Origin: an uncultured Succinivibrionaceae bacterium
GTDB taxonomy: Bacteria; Pseudomonadota; Gammaproteobacteria; Enterobacterales; Succinivibrionaceae
Length of the DNA: 49,167 nucleotides
Direction: 5' to 3'
Assembly: GCA_944393045.1 (NCBI GenBank)
Contig: CALXYT010000012.1
Location: 1 to 49,167, forward strand
How positions within the stretch are numbered: position 1 is the stretch's first letter; each line of letters begins with the position of its first letter. The position numbers were made by a program, and so were the translations under genes. A model generated the notes under the pieces. It was not told where the DNA came from. It ran no database searches and saw only the letters and a program-made list of their open reading frames with translations. Shown one piece after another: positions 27,798 to 39,616 of this stretch.

Positions 27798-29669
27798 TTA
27801 AATCCAAAGGGTCTTCATATTGCTACCACCACAAACAGCATTTACGATTGCACGACAAGCTGTTACCGAGGTAAACATAGAACTCGCTAAACCTATCATA
27901 AGAACAAGTGCAAACCCCTTAACTGAACCTGTACCTACCATAAAGAGAATAAATGCTACAAAGAAAGAGGTAATATTGGAGTCTGCAATTGTAGAGAAGG
28001 CTCTTTCATAACCTAAATTAATAGCTTGTTGTACACTTCGACCATTTTCGATCTCTTCACGAATTCTCTCAAAAATAAGCACGTTAGCATCTACCGCCAT
28101 ACCGATAGTAAGTACCACACCTGCAATACCTGGTAAGGTCATAGTAGCACCTGGTATCATTGACATTACACCTACTAATAACAAGAAGTTAAATATAAGG
28201 GCAATATTAGCAATCATACCAAACATACGATAGTAAACTACCATAAAGAGCATTAAGACACCAACACCATATAACATAGCATTAATACCACTATTGATAT
28301 TCTGCTGACCAAGACTTGGCCCAATGTTACGTTCTTCGACAATCTGAATTGGAGCTATTAAGGCACCTGAGCGGAGTAATAATGCTAAGTTATGTGCCTC
28401 AGCTCGTGAATCAAGACCTGTAATACGGAACTTATTACCTAAACGAGACTGAATAGTAGCAACGTTAATAACTTGTTCAACTTTCTTAAATCTTGGCTTT
28501 TGGTTTGGAGCCTTTGACGCTTGGTTTCCATCATTTACAACTTTATATTCAATAAAGTTTGTAGCCATTGGTGAACCAATATGATCACGGGTGTAATCAG
28601 AAATAATTGAACCACCCTTAGAGTCTAAGCTAATATTTACCTCTGGACGACCGTTTTCATCAACACCACTCTTAGCATCAATAATATGATCACCTGTTAA
28701 AATAACACGCTTAGTTAATACTACTGGAATACCGTTCTTATCGTTAATTATTTCACGACCTGCCGGAATATTACCAGAAGCTGCTGCGCTAATATCTGTA
28801 GCCACATCTACTTCTCTAAATTCCAAAGTAGCAGTAGCACCTAAAATTTCTTTTGCACGAGCTGAATCTTCAATACCAGGAAGTTCTACTACAATTCGTT
28901 CAGCACCTTGTCTTTGAATTAATGGTTCTGCTACACCTAATTCATTAACACGGTTACGAATGATATTAATATTCTGATCAACAGCGTATGTTCTAATTTC
29001 TTTAAGCTTTTCAGGTTTCATAGTAGCAATAATTACAAAACTAGAACCTTGCTCATCAGTCTTAAATTCAAGCTCAGTATGCTTATCTTTTAATAATAAA
29101 TAGGCACTATCACGAGTATTAGCATCACGGAAGTTTACGATAATAGCATTATCTTCAGTACGTGCGCCTGACAGACGAATCTTTTCTTGTCTAAGCTCTG
29201 TTCTAATATCCTGAACAGTCTGGTTAACAAGCTTCTTCATCGCCTCTTCCATATCAACTTCCATTAAGAAGTGTAAACCACCACTTAAATCAAGACCAAG
29301 CTTTAATGGTTTAGCTCCAATAGCACGAAGCCATTGTGGAGTTGCAGGAGCAAGATTTAACGCAACAATATATTTATCACCTAAATCTTTAATTAACTTA
29401 TCACGCAATGCTAAACGTAATTCGTTAGCTGATCTATCAAAACGAACTAAAACTTGACCATTATTTACTTCAATCTTACAAGCTGGACAATCAGGAGTTA
29501 CCTCAGCCTTGATTTTTTCAATATCTTGATCCTCTAGAGTTACACCTCTGGCTCCCATTATCTGAATTGCTGGGTCTTCACCAAAGAGATTTGGTAAAGC
29601 GTAAATTGCGCCAAACACAATTACTAAACAAATCAAGATATTTTTCCAGAGAGGATATTTATTTAACAA
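27798..29669 (-). CDS. secD: Protein translocase subunit SecD
   Basis: Inner-membrane SecDF component with a large periplasmic region. The first membrane segment is at 8-26, KLGLDLSGGLHFLMEV at about 123-138, and the membrane core GMAVDANVLIFERIREE near the C-terminus contains the proton-path Asp. 623 residues, as in E. coli (615). It follows yajC and precedes secF, the universal order. Confidence 0.96.
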   Translation of the reverse strand: MLNKYPLWKNILICLVIVFGAIYALPNLFGEDPAIQIMGARGVTLEDQDIEKIKAEVTPDCPACKIEVNNGQVLVRFDRSANELRLALRDKLIKDLGDKYIVALNLAPATPQWLRAIGAKPLKLGLDLSGGLHFLMEVDMEEAMKKLVNQTVQDIRTELRQEKIRLSGARTEDNAIIVNFRDANTRDSAYLLLKDKHTELEFKTDEQGSSFVIIATMKPEKLKEIRTYAVDQNINIIRNRVNELGVAEPLIQRQGAERIVVELPGIEDSARAKEILGATATLEFREVDVATDISAAASGNIPAGREIINDKNGIPVVLTKRVILTGDHIIDAKSGVDENGRPEVNISLDSKGGSIISDYTRDHIGSPMATNFIEYKVVNDGNQASKAPNQKPRFKKVEQVINVATIQSRLGNKFRITGLDSRAEAHNLALLLRSGALIAPIQIVEERNIGPSLGQQNINSGINAMLYGVGVLMLFMVVYYRMFGMIANIALIFNFLLLVGVMSMIPGATMTLPGIAGVVLTIGMAVDANVLIFERIREEIENGRSVQQAINLGYERAFSTIADSNITSFFVAFILFMVGTGSVKGFALVLMIGLASSMFTSVTACRAIVNAVCGGSNMKTLWI

Positions 29670-29721
29670 AATATACTCCTTGTTTATTTGAACTCTTAAT
29701 TACTTACTAATACTTATAAAA

Positions 29722-30087
29722 CTACTTCTTTGGTGCCTGGAACTGCTCAAAGGTTCCCTTTGGTAAAGCAGTAACTACGTATGCACGCTTAATCATAATT
29801 ACGTTATTTTCATTAATCTGAATGGAAAGAATGCTCTTATCTTCACTTTCCTTTATAACACGACCAATGATACCACCGTTAGTTAATACCTCATCACCAA
29901 CAGTAATTTGGTTAATTACTTGCTGAGCTTCTTTACGCTTTTTATTCTGCGGTCTTAAAACAATAAGATAAAAGAATAAAAAACCTACTACTAAAATAAT
30001 AAGCATGGTGAAATCAGCAGCAGGAGCTGGAGCTTGTGAAGCACCCTGTGCAACATCATCGGCAAATGCAGTTGGGAAGAAATTCAT
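29722..30087 (-). CDS. yajC: Preprotein translocase subunit YajC
   Basis: Small single-span membrane protein of the SecDF-YajC complex. One membrane helix (about 29-49) is followed by FFYLIVLRPQNKKRKE and the GDEVLTNGGIIGRV segment. I start at ATG 30087, which has GAGG upstream and gives the usual MNFFPTAFA N-terminus; a TTG four codons earlier is less likely. 121 residues. First gene of the yajC-secD-secF unit. Confidence 0.93.
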   Translation of the reverse strand: MNFFPTAFADDVAQGASQAPAPAADFTMLIILVVGFLFFYLIVLRPQNKKRKEAQQVINQITVGDEVLTNGGIIGRVIKESEDKSILSIQINENNVIMIKRAYVVTALPKGTFEQFQAPKK

Positions 30088-30241
30088 ATCTAACCTCAAA
30101 TAATAAAATATAAAAAACTCCTGGCATTATAGCGAAAATTGAGTTATTTAGCACAAAATTTTAACTTTTTTATTACCTAAGCCATAATTCTAAGATAAAA
30201 AGTGTCTTTTTTAATTATCTGTTCTTGCTTTTAAACAAGAA

Positions 30242-30273
30242 AATACCTTAATATCATATGATATTAAGGTATT
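30242..30273 (-). terminator. Perfect 32-bp palindrome, probable terminator
   Basis: A perfect palindrome centred on CATATG, so it forms a hairpin with almost no loop or a four-base one. The minus-strand transcript continues with UUCUUGUUU, which makes it a moderate terminator for the aminotransferase gene ending at 30303. It could also protect the yajC promoter region. Confidence 0.55.
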
Positions 30274-30302
30274 AAACTTTAAAGGATTTTTTAAAACTGC
30301 CA

Positions 30303-31052
30303 CTATCTACCTTTAAAATGAGCAGTAATTTCTCCTAATAAAGAACTTGTTAAAAAAATTCTGTCAGCAGAATAAATATCATTTAATTCATACATCCCTT
30401 CACGTACTAAATAACCTAAAGCCTTATATCTTTCGATAACTACTTTACGCATAATGCCTGGCAAAATACCACATTCAACACTAGGAGTATAAATTACCCT
30501 ACCAATCTGCCAAAAAATATTGGTTGTACAACCTTCAGCAATATAACCATCGGTATTTAAATAAATAACCTCATCATAACCTCTTCTTCTTGCCTCATAA
30601 AGCTCGAGCATATTACTCATATTAGATATGGTTTTATAACGAGTAATATTGCTTGTTGGGTTGCGTTTAGAGCGAGCCATGGTTAATTTAAAACCCTCTT
30701 TATACTTATCCTCAGCATATAAAATTGGCTGATAATCTATAAAAGACTTAGTATTAGGATAATCATCAACTACTACCATAAGTTTAATCGCCCCATTTTT
30801 AGGTCGATGCGTTACTACAATGTGGCTCACAGCTTCTTCTAAGCGTTGCAAGGTAAGATCACATTTAAAACCAAAATGCTCCACAGCTTCTTTAAGTCGT
30901 TTATAGTGCTCAGGTAAATACTCAGCACGCACTACATTTAATTCTTTATCAAAAACAACCTTTATCGCCTCATAAAGCCCCATACCATTGCAAATACCTT
31001 TGCTACAAGTAATTGGGTTTTCCACAAAACCATCATTTAAAATTTGATACAT
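30303..31052 (-). CDS. Class IV PLP aminotransferase/lyase (PabC or D-amino acid aminotransferase type)
   Basis: 249-residue fold-type IV PLP enzyme. The PLP lysine is probably Lys140 in NITRYKTISNM; EVIYLNTDGYIAEGCTTNIF (161-180) is the family signature and ECGILPGIMRKVV the C-terminal phosphate-binding part. The family includes 4-amino-4-deoxychorismate lyase (folate), branched-chain and D-amino acid aminotransferases; sequence alone does not decide. The gene lies between tgt and yajC, which are normally adjacent, and is fenced by terminators on both sides, so it is an independent insertion. Confidence 0.75.
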   Translation of the reverse strand: MYQILNDGFVENPITCSKGICNGMGLYEAIKVVFDKELNVVRAEYLPEHYKRLKEAVEHFGFKCDLTLQRLEEAVSHIVVTHRPKNGAIKLMVVVDDYPNTKSFIDYQPILYAEDKYKEGFKLTMARSKRNPTSNITRYKTISNMSNMLELYEARRRGYDEVIYLNTDGYIAEGCTTNIFWQIGRVIYTPSVECGILPGIMRKVVIERYKALGYLVREGMYELNDIYSADRIFLTSSLLGEITAHFKGR

Positions 31053-31330
31053 AAAGCCTTCCTTAGGGCTTTTACCTCTAAGATAAAATATTTTCTAAGC
31101 AAATTTTGACTAAAAATCAAAATTCCTGCCACCTTTGTCAGGTAAAATTGCCTTATTTAACACACATATTATTATTCTATTTCTCATAATACGATCAAAA
31201 TCACTATTTTTGCTTAAACATTTATGACGTTTTTGAGAGTTAAAGAATCAAGAGGCTATCCTTTTAGTTTGCTTTCTTTGTTATATCTGTTTACTTTATT
31301 GGTTTTATGAGAGAAGTAAAAAAAATGAAG
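31053..31330. other. Intergenic spacer with no gene
   Basis: AT-rich region upstream of the class IV aminotransferase gene. It should hold that gene's promoter, but no clear -35/-10 pair, RNA gene or ribosome-bound short frame was seen. Confidence 0.4.
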
Positions 31331-31372
31331 GGCTAAAATAAGCATATTATTTAATATATGCTTTTTTTAGCC
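31331..31372 (-). terminator. Terminator after tgt (bidirectional)
   Basis: Two nested perfect stems, GGCTAAAA / TTTTAGCC and AAGCATAT / ATATGCTT, separated by one T-T mismatch, make a 16-pair hairpin. It lies about 70 bases beyond the tgt stop and ends the queA-tgt unit. Confidence 0.7.
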
Positions 31373-31439
31373 ACCCTAATAGTACTTATAGTTCAGAATT
31401 ATGGTTCTTGCATGTTTACAAATACCAATAACCTATTAG

Positions 31440-33634
<2,195 letters not shown>

Positions 33635-33860
33635 AATAAAAACCTATTAAAATAATTAGGAAATAAATTCATGCAACTTATCTAGCCATAAAAAGGAGCT
33701 AAGTTAAGTTACGCCATATCTTTATTCACAAACTTAAAAATCTAAGAATCCTACGTTTGGCAAAAATCCTGCTAAGCCTTATAACTCAAGGGGTTGGCTA
33801 AAATAATTTTGAAATTTATAAATGTTTTATAAATTTATTTAAATTTCTTACAAACAAACG

Positions 33861-33888
33861 TTGACATATCTCACATTTTTAGTATAAT
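33861..33888 (+). promoter_or_regulatory. Consensus sigma-70 promoter with no protein gene
   Basis: Perfect TTGACA (33861-33866), 16-base spacer and perfect TATAAT (33883-33888) on the plus strand. Both boxes match the consensus exactly. It drives away from queA toward the terminator at 33982-34010. Confidence 0.8.
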
Positions 33889-33894
33889 AAGCGC

Positions 33895-34010
33895 GTTCAT
33901 TAGTCCTTTAATTTGTCCTTTATTTATGTGACAATTTACATTCATGATTTCGTGAAATTTGTTCACTAAAGGAAAATTTTTAGTCAGTCTTTCTAGGCTG
34001 ACTTTTTTTT
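33895..34010 (+). ncRNA. Candidate structured small RNA (about 115 nt)
   Basis: Starts after a perfect promoter and ends at an intrinsic terminator; both neighbours are on the other strand. ATGs inside are followed at once by stops (ATG TGA; ATG ATT TCG TGA), so it is not coding. Two copies of GTCCTTTA (33903, 33915) can each pair with TAAAGGA (33967-33973), and GTGA..AATTT pairs with AAATT..TTCAC around a CATG/CGTG inner hairpin. UCCUUU is complementary to Shine-Dalgarno AAAGGA, suggesting regulation of translation. I recognise no known family (not 6S, Spot 42, CsrB or tmRNA by inspection). Confidence 0.6.
33982..34010 (+). terminator. Terminator of the small-RNA candidate
   Basis: Stem AGTCAG / CTGACT (33982-33987 with 33998-34003), with two more inner pairs possible, followed by eight T residues. 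Plus-strand orientation, with no plus-strand protein gene ahead of it. Confidence 0.85.
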
Positions 34011-34191
34011 ACTTATTTATCTTTTAATTCCTAGTAAATTTAAGAACTAACAAGTTCGCTATATAAGGTATCACAAAGTTACCATTTTATAAACATTTAA
34101 TTTTAACTTTCTCCAATTAAACGAACTAATCAAATAGTTTATGGTTATTTTATATACAACACAAAAGATTTGAGGTTGTGATTTTTACCCT

Positions 34192-34223
34192 AAAAAAAAG
34201 CGATGCAACATTGTGCATCGCTT
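34192..34223 (-). terminator. Terminator of malEFGK
   Basis: Ten-pair stem AAGCGATGCA / TGCATCGCTT (34198-34207 with 34214-34223); the minus-strand RNA continues into eight U residues. It starts 20 bases after the malK stop. Confidence 0.95.
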
Positions 34224-34242
34224 AAACTATTACAAGCTAATA

Positions 34243-35379
34243 TTATGTACGGTTATACTTAGCTGTTCTTCTAAACGCCTTTTCCTGCTGATCGAAGAGA
34301 TAGCAAGCTTCAGCTGGAATACCAACTTCTAATGAATCAGAAGTGTCTACAGGGATTTCAGAAGCAGCTTTTACAGTAAAGTCTTCACCATCAACATCCA
34401 TATAAACAAAGCTTTCAGCACCTAAGTGTTCTGCTACCTGTACAATACCTGATAAACGGCTAGAAGCATCTGGATGATCGATTGGCACTAAGTGTTCAGG
34501 ACGAATACCTAATTCAACCTTATCACCAACGCTAGCACGGCGAGCATCAACACATGCAGTAATAACATCACCTGTGTTGAGCTTAACACGACAACGTTCT
34601 TCACCAATTTCTACTAACTGCCCCTTTAAGAAGTTCATCTTTGGAGAGCCAATAAAGCCTGCTACGAACTTATTCTGTGGGTTATGGTAAAGTTCAAGTG
34701 GAGAACCGAACTGCTCTAAGTTAGTTTCTGCAGAATCCTTAAGTGGGCTTAATACAACGATTCTGTCTGCAAGGGTCATAGCTTCAACCTGGTCATGTGT
34801 TACATAAATAATAGTTGAATTTAATTCCTTGTGTAACTTAGCAATTTCAATACGCATCTTTACACGTAATGCAGCATCAAGGTTTGATAATGGTTCATCG
34901 AATAAGAATACATCAGGTTGCTGAACGATAGAACGACCGATAGCAACACGCTGACGCTGACCACCTGATAATGCCTTTGGCTTGCGATCCATTAAAGCTT
35001 CAAGACCAAGGATTTGAGCAGCCTTGTTTACACGCTTTTCAATAGTGTCCTTATCGAACTTCTTTAATTTAAGACCAAATGCCATATTTTCACGTACATT
35101 CATATGTGGATAAAGTGCGTATGACTGGAACACCATACCAACACCACGATCTACTGGAGGAACATCGTTCATGTACTTACCACCGATAAGTAATTCACCA
35201 TCGGTAATATCTTCAAGACCAGCAATCATACGTAAAAGTGTAGACTTACCACAACCAGATGGACCTACGAACACAATGAATTCGCCATCTTTAATATCGA
35301 GATTAATGTTACGTAAAGTATCCTTTAATAGGGCAGGATTATAATTCTTTAATACGTTTGTTAAAGTAACTTCAGCCAT
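34243..35379 (-). CDS. malK: Maltose/maltodextrin ABC transporter ATPase MalK
   Basis: Nucleotide-binding subunit of the MalFGK2 importer. Walker A GPSGCGKST (39-47), Q-loop Gln85, signature LSGGQ (137-141), Walker B VFLFDEPLSNLD and the H-loop in YVTHDQVEA are present, with a C-terminal TOBE regulatory domain. 378 residues (E. coli 371). In E. coli malK is divergent from malEFG; here it is the last gene of the same operon. MsmX/UgpC-type ATPases look similar, but the partner genes settle the call. Confidence 0.93.
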   Translation of the reverse strand: MAEVTLTNVLKNYNPALLKDTLRNINLDIKDGEFIVFVGPSGCGKSTLLRMIAGLEDITDGELLIGGKYMNDVPPVDRGVGMVFQSYALYPHMNVRENMAFGLKLKKFDKDTIEKRVNKAAQILGLEALMDRKPKALSGGQRQRVAIGRSIVQQPDVFLFDEPLSNLDAALRVKMRIEIAKLHKELNSTIIYVTHDQVEAMTLADRIVVLSPLKDSAETNLEQFGSPLELYHNPQNKFVAGFIGSPKMNFLKGQLVEIGEERCRVKLNTGDVITACVDARRASVGDKVELGIRPEHLVPIDHPDASSRLSGIVQVAEHLGAESFVYMDVDGEDFTVKAASEIPVDTSDSLEVGIPAEACYLFDQQEKAFRRTAKYNRT

Positions 35380-35448
35380 TTAAAGCTCCGCAATAATCAA
35401 AAAAATCTTAAGTATAGTGGAAGGAACTAACCTTCCACTGTGTTTTTA

Positions 35449-36366
35449 TTAACCCTTTACACCACCAGCGGTCAAACCACCAACTAACCAACGCTGTGCT
35501 AATAAGAACACAATAGTAATTGGTAAACCTGACATAACAGCTGCTGCTGCAAAGTCGCCCCACAATTTATTCTGCGAAGCTAAGTACTGCTGAGACCCAA
35601 CAGCTAAGGTGTAGTTATCTGTATCATTTAACAAAATACTTGCTACTGGAACTTCAGTAATAGTACTGATAAATGAAAGAATAAATACTACTGCAAGAAT
35701 TGGTACTGATAATGGTAATAATACCAATCTAAATGCTTGCCATGGAGTTGCACCATCAATTGCTGCAGCTTCTTCCAAAGATGCATCAATAGTTTCAAAG
35801 TAGCCTTTGATTGTCCATACATGAAGTGCAATACCACCCATATATGAAAGGATTAGACCACCGTGTGAGTCAAGACCAAAGAATGGCATGTAGTGACCGA
35901 TGTTATCAAATAATGCATAAATAGCGACTAACGCAAGTACTGCAGGGAACATCTGGAAAATAAGCATGCAGTTAAGGATAAAACTCTTACCCTTGAAATT
36001 TAAACGAGCGAAAGCGTATGCGCTAGTGGTTGATAACAACACTATAAACGCAGAGGTTATAAAGGAAATATAAATTGAGTTCCATAACCACTTAAGCACT
36101 GGGAATGGTGGTAAAACTTCCTTACCATTAGCATCAATATATGAAATATTAAATGCTAATTTCCAGTGGTCTAAAGTAAGCGAATCAAAACCAGGGAAGA
36201 ATAATCCCCAAAATGAATCGGTTACGTTCACTGCAAAGTTACCCTCACGGAATGAAATCATGATAACCATGTAAAGTGGGAACATGATTGAGAGGATAAA
36301 TAACCACATAATAGCGTGGGTAATCGCCACACGATATTTTATTGATTTTGGTTGAACAATAGCCAT
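35449..36366 (-). CDS. malG: Maltose ABC transporter permease MalG
   Basis: Inner-membrane permease with six membrane segments. The ATPase-contact EAA loop reads [21 protein letters not shown]. 305 residues (E. coli 296), with the short C-terminal tail that reaches the MalK interface. It follows malF after five bases. Confidence 0.94.
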   Translation of the reverse strand: MAIVQPKSIKYRVAITHAIMWLFILSIMFPLYMVIMISFREGNFAVNVTDSFWGLFFPGFDSLTLDHWKLAFNISYIDANGKEVLPPFPVLKWLWNSIYISFITSAFIVLLSTTSAYAFARLNFKGKSFILNCMLIFQMFPAVLALVAIYALFDNIGHYMPFFGLDSHGGLILSYMGGIALHVWTIKGYFETIDASLEEAAAIDGATPWQAFRLVLLPLSVPILAVVFILSFISTITEVPVASILLNDTDNYTLAVGSQQYLASQNKLWGDFAAAAVMSGLPITIVFLLAQRWLVGGLTAGGVKG

Positions 36367-36371
36367 CTTTA

Positions 36372-38078
36372 TTAATCCTTAGCTGACATCTTTGAGAGCT
36401 TTAAGTTAATTACAGACAACGCACCTACCAATACGAAAATAGTAGTTGCTATTGCAGAAGCAAGACCGTAATCGTTACCACCTGCACCACCTTCAAACGC
36501 TAAACGGTAAGTATATGATACAAGTAAGTCTGTTGCACCAGCCATAGAAGCTGTAGTACTACCTTCTTCTGGGAGGAAGTCAGGACCACCATTAGTGAGC
36601 AACATAATTAACACAAAGTTATTGAAGTTGAACGCAAATGAAGCGATAAGTAACGGAGTTAATGGCTTCATAAGAAGTGGTAAAGTAATCTTAAAGAAGT
36701 TCTGGAATGGATTTGCACCGTCCATAGCAGATGCCTCGTAAAGATCATCAGAAATAGACTTTAATAGCCCCATGCAGAGAATCATCATGTATGGATAACC
36801 TAACCATGCATTAACGATTAATAACATTGCACGAGCAAGACCTGGTTCATTGAACCAATCTGGCTTAATACCAAAGAAGAAGTCTAAGAGCTTATTAATT
36901 TCACCGAAGTTTTCATTAAATAACCCCTTGAACACAAGGATAGAAATAAATGAAGGAACAGCGTATGGTAAAATTAAAAGAACTCGATAGAAACCTCTAC
37001 CCTTGAGGAATTCCCATTGGGCAAAGCAAGCTAACACCATACCGATAGCAAGTGTAATAAACACTGTACCAGCCGCAAAACATACTGTCCATACGAAAAT
37101 CTTAATGAATGGTTCAGAAATATTTGGATCGGTAAAGATTCTCTTGAAGTGATATAGACCTACGCCAACACGGAAACCAGGAGTGTAATTCTCACCTACA
37201 AAATCACCAGTTTCATCGCTTACGTATCTGAAGTAACCAGCTTCATAATCAGGAGCAAACAATCTTTCTTCTTCAGTATCAAATAAAAGATATTTATCCT
37301 TCATAGTTACACCGTTAGCAAGAATCTTTTCATTAATCTTCTTGAATTTTTTCTTAACGGCGCTGTAATTTCTCAAGTCTACCGGAGATAATTCATAGTT
37401 ACCAAGCTTAACCTTAGTTAACTTTAGGTAATCACGAAACTCAATCTTACACTTAATACCGCATGATGGAGTTGGAGCCACATCCACCTTATTCATGTAG
37501 AAAACTTTCTGCTTAGCTTGCATAGCTAAGTTTGGTTTCTCTTCAAGCATCTTGTTTGAAATTAACTTGCTTGGATCAGAAGCATAAATTTCAACAGGAG
37601 TAACTGTACCATCAGGTAAAGTTTGAGAAGGTTTAGTTAATACTAAAGAATAATTATCGTTATCACGCTTTACTAAATCGAAAGCAAAATCCCCACCAGG
37701 TATACGGTAGGTCTTTTCTGCATGGTAATTCCATGCGCGCTCAATCGTAAATAGATTCTTTGCAGAATAGTTTGTAAATGAAATATAAATTGTGTACACC
37801 AAAGGGAATATAATGAACACCACCATACCTGCCACACCAGGGAAGATATAACGATGAGGATATAACCCCTTCATACCAAATGTTAGCAATCCAGCAATAA
37901 TCACTATTGCAAAAAGAATCGAGAATGCATATTGTCCGTCTCGAGCTAATCCTATTACAAAGACTGCACCAAGAACAAAGACGATTAACAATATCAATGC
38001 CTTAAGCACTAATGAGCTAGGTGAGCCTGTGGAAGAAGCACCGTTTCTGGTAGCTCCCTTATTTTTTTTGAATTCCAT
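36372..38078 (-). CDS. malF: Maltose ABC transporter permease MalF
   Basis: Inner-membrane permease with a large periplasmic P2 loop (about residues 115-310) that contacts MalE. The EAA loop is [21 protein letters not shown]. 568 residues, longer than E. coli MalF (514); extra length is in the N-terminal cytoplasmic region and P2. The start ATG at 38078 has only a weak ribosome binding site, consistent with lower expression than malE, from which it is separated by a stable hairpin. Confidence 0.93.
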   Translation of the reverse strand: MEFKKNKGATRNGASSTGSPSSLVLKALILLIVFVLGAVFVIGLARDGQYAFSILFAIVIIAGLLTFGMKGLYPHRYIFPGVAGMVVFIIFPLVYTIYISFTNYSAKNLFTIERAWNYHAEKTYRIPGGDFAFDLVKRDNDNYSLVLTKPSQTLPDGTVTPVEIYASDPSKLISNKMLEEKPNLAMQAKQKVFYMNKVDVAPTPSCGIKCKIEFRDYLKLTKVKLGNYELSPVDLRNYSAVKKKFKKINEKILANGVTMKDKYLLFDTEEERLFAPDYEAGYFRYVSDETGDFVGENYTPGFRVGVGLYHFKRIFTDPNISEPFIKIFVWTVCFAAGTVFITLAIGMVLACFAQWEFLKGRGFYRVLLILPYAVPSFISILVFKGLFNENFGEINKLLDFFFGIKPDWFNEPGLARAMLLIVNAWLGYPYMMILCMGLLKSISDDLYEASAMDGANPFQNFFKITLPLLMKPLTPLLIASFAFNFNNFVLIMLLTNGGPDFLPEEGSTTASMAGATDLLVSYTYRLAFEGGAGGNDYGLASAIATTIFVLVGALSVINLKLSKMSAKD

Positions 38079-38198
38079 GCTATAACCCTAATAATCCTAT
38101 CATTAAATTTAGCTTGTAATATTGTAACAAACATTAGTCTATTACAAATAAGAACTTTAATATTAAACATATTAAAGCTCTTATTTCTAATATTGGGA

Positions 38199-38222
38199 AT
38201 TCCCCCCATTTCTGGGGGGAAT
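38199..38222 (-). promoter_or_regulatory. malE-malF intercistronic hairpin
   Basis: Nine-pair stem ATTCCCCCC / GGGGGGAAT around a six-base loop, 12 bases after the malE stop. There is no U-run, so it is not a terminator. In E. coli the same gap carries REP hairpins that protect malE mRNA from 3' exonucleases; this looks like an unrelated sequence doing the same job. Confidence 0.6.
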
Positions 38223-38233
38223 CCGAACAGTAA

Positions 38234-39427
38234 TTACTGTTCAATACGCTGTTCAGCAGTTCTTAAAGCATCTTCAAGAGACTGACGACCAGTTGTTGCA
38301 TTCTTTAATGCTGTCTGGAATGAAGACCAGAAACGGTTCATTTCAGGAACGCTTGGCATTGGGTCACCGTTAGTAGCATTTAAAGTAGTAGTCTTAACAC
38401 GAATACCGTTTACTGGATCCTTTTCAAGAACTTCTTCGTATGACTTAAGAGCGGCAGCACCTAATGGCTTGTCTGCGTTCATTTCAGCAAGACCTTCGTT
38501 AGTTAATAAGTAGTTTTCAATGAATTCCTTAGCTAAGTCCTTATTAGGAGATGCTGCGTTAATTGTCAAACCCTGAACACCAACGAATGGACGAGCTGGT
38601 TTGCCTGCTAAACTTGGAAGTGGATTTACAGAGATATCCATCTTCTTAGTATCGTACTGACCCCATGACCATGGACCATTGATGATACAAGCAACCTTAT
38701 CCTGAGTGAAGTTAGATTCCATTACACCGTAATCAACACCCTTTTCAATGTTCTTGTTCTTAACTAAATCTACTAAGAACTGAACACCCTTCTTAGCACC
38801 TTCGTTATTAACACCAGAATCCTTAACGTCATAACCGCCAGGAATCTTCTTGAATGCATAACCACCATTAGCAGCAATTAGAGGATATGTGAAGAATGGA
38901 TTGTTGTAATCCCACATAATTGCACGCTTACCTTCAGCCTTTAACTTTTCATCTAATGGAATAAGTTCTTCGAAGGTCTTTGGAGCGTCTTTAACAATCT
39001 TCTTGTTACAGATTAGAGCAACAGCTTCGATTGATACTGGGTACCCCCAATACTTACCATCAACTTCCATAGCCTGCCAAGAAACGTCCTGGAACTTAGC
39101 CTTAGTAGCTGCGCTTGGTTCAATTGGATGTAAAAGACCAGCCTTTACCCATTCACCAAAACGGTCATGAGCCCACATGAAAATATCTGGACCATTACCA
39201 GTAGCAGCAGTCTGCTGGAACTTAACTTCTACCTGATCAGGATGGTTTACAGTTACCTTAACACCAGTAGCCTGTTCGAACTTCTTACCTACCTTAGCAA
39301 TACCATCATATGACTTATCACCATTAACCCAAATAGTAAGCTGACCTTCTTCAATTGCAGCCGAAGCCACCTGAGATAAACCAAATGCTGCTAAACCTAC
39401 AACGGTTGCTAAAATTGTCTTCTTCAT
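38234..39427 (-). CDS. malE: Maltose/maltodextrin-binding protein MalE
   Basis: Periplasmic substrate-binding protein of the maltose importer. The signal peptide ends at VASA (23). [18 protein letters not shown], then [16 protein letters not shown] and the [19 protein letters not shown] segment follow E. coli MalE closely. 397 residues (E. coli 396). It has AAGGA eight bases before the ATG and GC-richer codons than its neighbours, suggesting high expression. First gene of malEFGK. Confidence 0.96.
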   Translation of the reverse strand: MKKTILATVVGLAAFGLSQVASAAIEEGQLTIWVNGDKSYDGIAKVGKKFEQATGVKVTVNHPDQVEVKFQQTAATGNGPDIFMWAHDRFGEWVKAGLLHPIEPSAATKAKFQDVSWQAMEVDGKYWGYPVSIEAVALICNKKIVKDAPKTFEELIPLDEKLKAEGKRAIMWDYNNPFFTYPLIAANGGYAFKKIPGGYDVKDSGVNNEGAKKGVQFLVDLVKNKNIEKGVDYGVMESNFTQDKVACIINGPWSWGQYDTKKMDISVNPLPSLAGKPARPFVGVQGLTINAASPNKDLAKEFIENYLLTNEGLAEMNADKPLGAAALKSYEEVLEKDPVNGIRVKTTTLNATNGDPMPSVPEMNRFWSSFQTALKNATTGRQSLEDALRTAEQRIEQ

Positions 39428-39601
39428 TAGTCAAATCCTTAAAATTATCATATTACGCACATTGACAGCTCAAAAAACTTAAACTACTAACGTGCTTGTT
39501 TGTAGTGACTTGTTTTCCCACCTCATCGGTAAAACTTCCTACTCACCGTACTCTCTAGTAAGAAACTAAATCAATGAGTTTCACCGCAAGTCTGCGACCA
39601 G

Positions 39602-39616
39602 TACGTTGCAAACGTA
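39602..39616 (-). promoter_or_regulatory. LacI-family-like operator upstream of malE
   Basis: Perfect inverted repeat TACGTT-GCA-AACGTA in the 0.8-kb gap before malE. GTTTGCAACG cores are typical of LacI/GalR-family operators such as those of MalR/MalI types. A TGTGA half-site lies about 60 bases further upstream (minus strand). A partial MalT-like GATGAGG is at 39519-39526. None of these is proven; no regulator gene is in the window. Confidence 0.35.

Noticed and set aside
30242..30273. Perfect 32-bp palindrome as a regulator binding site
   Set aside because: Its place 30 bases after a gene's stop and the following U-rich sequence fit a terminator; no second copy of the motif was noticed.
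33770..33820. tRNA-like fragments upstream of the small-RNA candidate
   Set aside because: Short stems are present, but no cloverleaf, T-loop GTTCGA or anticodon arm can be built.
38009..38209. Minus-strand small frame overlapping the malF start and the malE-malF gap
   Set aside because: Different frame from malF, no good ribosome binding site, and it runs through the hairpin; no family resemblance.
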